Origin: Aquiluna borgnonia
GTDB taxonomy: Bacteria > Actinomycetota > Actinomycetes > Actinomycetales > Microbacteriaceae
DNA length: 64,000 bases
Assembly: GCF_013283855.1 (NCBI RefSeq)
Contig: NZ_CP054056.1
Coordinates: forward strand, 1,054,001 to 1,118,000
Direction of reading: 5' to 3'
In this document: piece by piece, positions 60,302 through 64,000 of the stretch
How positions within the stretch are numbered: position 1 is the stretch's first letter
Layout: every line of letters starts with the position of its first letter
Program-made: the position numbers and the translations under genes
The notes under the pieces: model-generated
What the model was told of the DNA's origin: nothing
Seen by the model: only the letters and a program-made list of their open reading frames with translations
Databases searched by the model: none

Positions 60302-61411
60302 TCACATTTCCCTTTTTTCAAATGAGAGGCTAAGGTCTCGAACTACTCGGTCGCTAACTAGTCTGGCATCGGCTCGATTAGCCGGAATTGTGCCGTTGGG
60401 GCCCCGTTTGAACCAGCCAACACAATACAGACCGTCAGCTAAGTAACCCTCGGCTGAATCCGGTGCATGGGCTAGCAACTCCGACCTTCGAAAACTGGGG
60501 CTTAGATCCTCAACGAATCCAATAGCGCTGTAAACCGTATCGGTTTCGAGCTTGAGCTTGCCCGAACCGTTTGTTTTGGTGAATTCAATAAATTCAACAG
60601 AGGTGTCCCCGCCAATGCGGATAGGGGCCCATCCAAAGTGGAACCTGACCTCCCGCGAGGCGCTGGGATCTGAGCTTCGGACGAGGCTAGAAATTGCTTC
60701 GATACGTCTATCAGTCTCCGAGCTGTCATTGAAAATTTCGTCAGCATCAGACGAGAAACGAACATCTGGCAATCTCTGCAGCTCATTAATCATTGCAACA
60801 TCAAACTTGGCTTCTGCCGCTTGAGATCTGCCGACCACATGGATTTCACTCAACTGCTTGCCCGACAAAGTTTCGGCAACATCTTTGGGAACGCCAAATT
60901 TAACCAATGCTGCTGCTCCCAAAAGGCTCAATCGAATTAAGTCAACAGCAACATTTCCATGGCCAACAATGACAATTTTTTGGCCAACTTTAATCCCGTC
61001 AAGATCCATCTCTGGATGTGAATTGAACAATTTCGTGACTCGGCCAGATCCGAAGACTCCGGGGAGGGCTTCGCCCGGTATGTCCAGTGGACGGTCTTGA
61101 CTCAATCCAACTGCTAGGACTACGACGTCAAACTGCTGACGAAGTGCGTCCAGTGACAGGTCTTTTCCAATCTCGATGGCACCGACAAAATTCACACGGT
61201 CTCGTTCAAACAACTTCTCGAATTGAGAGGCTAAAGCCTTGGTCCCGAGGTGGTCGGGAGCTACCCCATACCTGAGTAATCCAAAAGGTTGGTTGAGACG
61301 ATCAAACATAGTAATTTGGGAGTCTGGAAATGCCTTCCTTAGGAACTGAGCCGTGTAACAGCCAGAAGGTCCGCTACCAACGATGGCAAACTTAGGGCTC
61401 GAAACAATCAA
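60302..61411 (-). CDS. NAD(P)H ferredoxin/flavodoxin reductase, adrenodoxin-reductase-like
   Basis: 369 residues. FAD motif VGSGPSGCYTAQFL at the N-terminus, RYGVAPDH, and NADP motif VIVGHGNVAVDLIRL, all typical of the FprA/adrenodoxin reductase group. Passes electrons from NAD(P)H to the flavodoxin. First gene of the minus-strand operon divergent from the P450. Somewhat shorter than the usual 450 residues because the C-terminal part is reduced. Confidence 0.9.
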   Translation of the reverse strand: MIVSSPKFAIVGSGPSGCYTAQFLRKAFPDSQITMFDRLNQPFGLLRYGVAPDHLGTKALASQFEKLFERDRVNFVGAIEIGKDLSLDALRQQFDVVVLAVGLSQDRPLDIPGEALPGVFGSGRVTKLFNSHPEMDLDGIKVGQKIVIVGHGNVAVDLIRLSLLGAAALVKFGVPKDVAETLSGKQLSEIHVVGRSQAAEAKFDVAMINELQRLPDVRFSSDADEIFNDSSETDRRIEAISSLVRSSDPSASREVRFHFGWAPIRIGGDTSVEFIEFTKTNGSGKLKLETDTVYSAIGFVEDLSPSFRRSELLAHAPDSAEGYLADGLYCVGWFKRGPNGTIPANRADARLVSDRVVRDLSLSFEKREM

Positions 61412-61447
61412 GGGCCAACTTGCTTTCTATCTGATAGTTATTTCGAC

Positions 61448-61469
61448 AAGACTAGCACGTGCTAGTCTT
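61448..61469. promoter_or_regulatory. Perfect 22-bp palindrome between P450 and redox-partner operon
   Basis: Arms AAGACTAGCAC and GTGCTAGTCTT meet with no spacer, in the 90-bp divergent gap. The central CG and length suit a LacI- or TetR-type dimer, and a LacI gene ends the adjoining operon. It would control both transcripts at once. Confidence 0.8.
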
Positions 61470-61501
61470 AAATCAATTCCACTTTGAGAGGATGTGCCTT
61501 G

Positions 61502-62779
61502 ATGGAGACCGAGTTCCATTCCGCCACAATTGAAGCCCCGACGATCCAGCAACCGGCCGGGGCCAACCTTTTTTATGACCCTCTCTCGTACGCAATCTAT
61601 GATCACCCTTATGACGTTTACAAGCAGCTTAGGGACAATGCTCCGGTCTATTTCAGCCCTCGTCTAGGTGTTTATGTGCTTTCTCGATACGCCGACGTTC
61701 AGGCGGCCTTCAAGAACCACGAGCAAATGATTAGCGCTCTTGGAAATGACATCGATGGCACGCATGACTCATACGGCAAGGGAAATCTTGTGGCGCAGGA
61801 TCCGCCCCGTCACACGGCACTTCGACAATCCATTCGAAGAGTTTTTGCACTCAAAGAGATTTTGGCTAAAGAGGACGGAATCAGAGGTATAGCAAGAGAA
61901 CTCATCAGGGACATGAGGAGTGCTGGAGGCGGGGATTTCGCTACCGAATACGCACTGCCTTTCGCATTCGCAATCTCGACTCGTCTAATTGGACTTCCTG
62001 GAGCTAAGAATGACATAACTTGGCTAATCGATCACTTGTCTCGCTCCATGGAGAGAACGGTTGGGGAATTCGGGGTTCCCGAAGACGCCGCTAAATCAAA
62101 TGCTGAGGCCGAGGATCTAATTCATGAAGTTGTGCAAAAGAGATTTGAACAGCTTGCGGCGGGAGCGGACCCGAATGTTTCAGATGTCATAACGCAAGTC
62201 TCCACCGCTCTCCAGAGGGGTAAAGTCGATGCAGACGAAGTTGTCGGCCTGACTCACCTTGTCTATTCAGCCTCTACTGATGCTCCTTCAGCTCTGTTGA
62301 CAAACTGCGTTGCAGTGTTGGATAAGTTTCCTCAACTGCAAGTTTTCTTGCGAGAGCACCCAGAGATGATCACCAATTTCATCGAGGAAGTACTGAGATA
62401 CGACACCCCTGGTCAAAACGTTTCCAGACAGACAACGGTAGAACTGACTTTCTCGGGAGTTGCTATTCCCGCGAACTCAAGAGTCATGCTTCTGCAGGGA
62501 TCGGCTAACCGGGATGAGAGAGTGTTTGAGAATCCAGATCTGTTTGATGTGACCAGAGATTTCACTAAAACGCCAAAGATTGCCTCTTTCGGAGACGGGA
62601 TACATGCCTGCATGGGAGCTCCACTCGCTCGCTTGATGGCGAGAATAACTGTTGAAGTCTTGTTAGAACAACCAGATGAAATTCGAATCGTGGGCTTCCC
62701 TGAACGCTGGGTCAAGCAATTAGTTCGAGGTTTCTCCAAACTGCCAATTAAGTTCGTATCCCCAGGTACCAAGTTCTAG
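61502..62779 (+). CDS. Cytochrome P450
   Basis: 425 residues. Heme Cys370 in FGDGIHACMG, ExxR at Glu296-Arg299 (EEVLR), and the usual DPPRHTALR C-helix segment. The I-helix reads YSASTDAPSA: the acid Asp260 is kept but the conserved Thr is Ala261 followed by Pro. Soluble, class I-type with FMN partner. Start ATG 61502, or TTG 61499, follows GAGAGG. Adjacent flavodoxin, reductase, creatininase and AKR suggest a catabolic hydroxylase or demethylase; substrate unknown. Confidence 0.92.
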   Translation: METEFHSATIEAPTIQQPAGANLFYDPLSYAIYDHPYDVYKQLRDNAPVYFSPRLGVYVLSRYADVQAAFKNHEQMISALGNDIDGTHDSYGKGNLVAQDPPRHTALRQSIRRVFALKEILAKEDGIRGIARELIRDMRSAGGGDFATEYALPFAFAISTRLIGLPGAKNDITWLIDHLSRSMERTVGEFGVPEDAAKSNAEAEDLIHEVVQKRFEQLAAGADPNVSDVITQVSTALQRGKVDADEVVGLTHLVYSASTDAPSALLTNCVAVLDKFPQLQVFLREHPEMITNFIEEVLRYDTPGQNVSRQTTVELTFSGVAIPANSRVMLLQGSANRDERVFENPDLFDVTRDFTKTPKIASFGDGIHACMGAPLARLMARITVEVLLEQPDEIRIVGFPERWVKQLVRGFSKLPIKFVSPGTKF

Positions 62780-62786
62780 CCAAAAA

Positions 62787-63524
62787 CTAGTCTGCCAAGG
62801 CCGAACCTACAGAAAGTTCAATAGCCTCGCTCAGTTTCAAAGCTAGTGCGTGTGCTTCAGCAGGTTGGTATTTCCTGGGATCCTCACCAAAAACTCCCCA
62901 AAGGACATGAGAAGGGTCATGTCGATGCAACCCATATGAATCCCCGTCCGGGTCGATGGCAGGCACCTTGTCAATGCTTGGGAGTTGAGAGAGGTCTATG
63001 GTCAAAGGTTCAAACCGAGACAATACAGTGGTCTCAAAAACGCCAGCGTGATCCGGACTCGGGGTAGAGTCAAGGGGCATATTTATCGCCAGATCAATGA
63101 CCTTCATGTAATTCGCCCCCTGGCGCCAACGCTCCGCAATAGAGGAGATCATTTCGAGTTGCTCTGGCGCAAAATGGCCCGAAAAAATAACCGCAACCTT
63201 GACGCCTAGCTCCTGGAGACGTGTCAGCGTTTGCTCTAACATCCCCCTAATTTCCACTTCGTCGTTCATCATGATCGTCCACGGATAAGATTTATGACTG
63301 CCGCCGGTGCCGTAGTAAAGAGGTGGAAGCACCGCCCCACCAAATCTATGGGCCGTGAGGCAGGTTAGACCATGAGCGTTGAGAGCGTCGAGTCCAAATG
63401 GGAGATGCTCCTGGTGAAACTCAAAGGCACCAATCGGAATAAATACAACTGACCTTTTGGCCAATGCGTCTCGTAGCTGACCTGGGCGCATTAGTTCCAT
63501 TTGCACATTGCGAAATTCAGTCAT
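62787..63524 (-). CDS. Creatininase-family metal hydrolase
   Basis: 246 residues from ATG 63524 (GAGGAGAAA upstream); the frame to 63650 adds sequence overlapping the AKR gene. Metal-site residues are Glu35, His37 and Asp46 (GAFEFHQEHLPFGLDA), His117 (SGHF) and Glu164 (DHAGVFETT). The family includes creatininase and inosose-ring hydrolases, so it opens a cyclic amide or lactone-like ring. 13 bp downstream of the AKR gene; convergent with P450, 7 bp apart. Confidence 0.85.
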   Translation of the reverse strand: MTEFRNVQMELMRPGQLRDALAKRSVVFIPIGAFEFHQEHLPFGLDALNAHGLTCLTAHRFGGAVLPPLYYGTGGSHKSYPWTIMMNDEVEIRGMLEQTLTRLQELGVKVAVIFSGHFAPEQLEMISSIAERWRQGANYMKVIDLAINMPLDSTPSPDHAGVFETTVLSRFEPLTIDLSQLPSIDKVPAIDPDGDSYGLHRHDPSHVLWGVFGEDPRKYQPAEAHALALKLSEAIELSVGSALAD

Positions 63525-63537
63525 TTTCTCCTCATGC

Positions 63538-64000
63538 CTAGGCGGGGCTACTGATTTTGTAATAGTTGCGTGGCCAGTTGAACTCAGCAATTTTCTCCAA
63601 CAATTCTTCGGGAAACTGCTGGCCGTCGGAATACGCAACGTTTCTATCAACGCTCTTAATATTGCTCATGCCAGGAATGGTCGAAGATACGCTTGGAGAG
63701 CTAAGCGAGTAACGAATCGCCGCTTCAGCCAAAGACTCGAAGTAAGGCCTCACGACCCCTTTGAGGCGCTCGATTCTCTCAAGGGTCACAGCGAATCTAT
63801 CCCCACCAAAAAGTTGAGATTGAACAGAATTCTCCATCCAAGTGGAAGGAGTACTCTCAGTCCACATCCCGGACAGCGAGCCGGAATCCATTGGAACTCT
63901 AGCAATTGCTGCCGTGTTGGTTTTGGCACAAGCCTCAAAGAGACCCTCGGTTGCTGGTCTTTGTTCAAACAAATTAAAAATGACCTGAACCGAGGAAACT
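63538..64000 (-). CDS. Aldo/keto reductase, 5' end cut by window edge
   Basis: The frame is open to base 64000, giving the C-terminal 154 residues. VIFNLFEQRP, then AIARVPMDSGSLSGMW and a C-terminal AIRYSLSSPSVSSTIPGMSN match the NADPH-binding half of aldo/keto reductases. The catalytic Tyr/Lys region lies outside the window. Likely operon partner of the creatininase-family gene. Confidence 0.85.
   Translation of the reverse strand, partial: VSSVQVIFNLFEQRPATEGLFEACAKTNTAAIARVPMDSGSLSGMWTESTPSTWMENSVQSQLFGGDRFAVTLERIERLKGVVRPYFESLAEAAIRYSLSSPSVSSTIPGMSNIKSVDRNVAYSDGQQFPEELLEKIAEFNWPRNYYKISSPA

Noticed and set aside
1-64000. CRISPR array
   Set aside because: No series of regularly spaced repeats was seen; the only dispersed repeats are the tRNA-derived copies at kilobase spacing.

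Overview
The window comes from an actinobacterium, most likely a small-genome member of the Microbacteriaceae such as the freshwater Rhodoluna/Aquiluna group. This is inferred from moderate G+C by eye, tight gene packing, frequent TTG and GTG starts, several apparently leaderless genes, and actinobacterial gene orders (tad pilus genes followed by topA-tmk-holB; ffs, dnaX, recR, lysC, asd). No search was run, so the assignment is tentative.

Layout. 1-2197: a secreted protein cut by the left edge, divergent from a LuxR-type regulator. 2201-10340: a catabolic block with serine deaminase, an ethanolamine-type permease, a glutamine-synthetase-like gamma-glutamyl-amine ligase, a gamma-glutamyl hydrolase, an aldehyde dehydrogenase, a short-chain dehydrogenase and a FadR-type regulator. 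It reads as monoamine (probably ethanolamine) use through gamma-glutamylated intermediates, with glycine/serine draining into pyruvate. 10337-16634: a GATase, a DUF1801 protein, tRNA-Thr, an MpaB-like oxygenase, an acetate-type symporter pair and a lipoprotein peptidase. 16621-23407: holB, tmk, topA and a compact tad pilus locus. 23700-37335: acetyl-CoA synthetase, RidA, a PASTA penicillin-binding protein, a phosphoesterase, asd, lysC, recR, dnaX, SRP RNA, a lipase-like hydrolase and an aldehyde dehydrogenase.

37492-51778 is accessory DNA anchored on a tRNA-Ser gene. The last 23 nt of that tRNA recur exactly at 42272, 49973 and 51008, and a decayed copy lies at 40259-40298. They divide the region into four bounded modules and a trailing toxin-antitoxin pair: A, a thiol-redox set under a TetR regulator; B, two membrane proteins under a second TetR; C, a two-component system, an MMPL exporter and a DUF1800/DUF1501 pair, ending in a fragment of threonine aldolase; D, DUF4188 and VOC genes; then the toxin-antitoxin genes. 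No integrase is visible. This array of small tRNA-bounded cassettes is the strongest candidate here for a poorly described system.

51807-64000 returns to chromosome-like content: intact threonine aldolase with an Lrp-type regulator, a large DUF6421-like protein, a coiled-coil MMPL transporter, and a catabolic cluster with a cytochrome P450 and its own flavodoxin and ferredoxin reductase, a LacI regulator, a creatininase-family hydrolase and an aldo/keto reductase cut by the right edge. A perfect 22-bp palindrome lies between the P450 and its redox partners.
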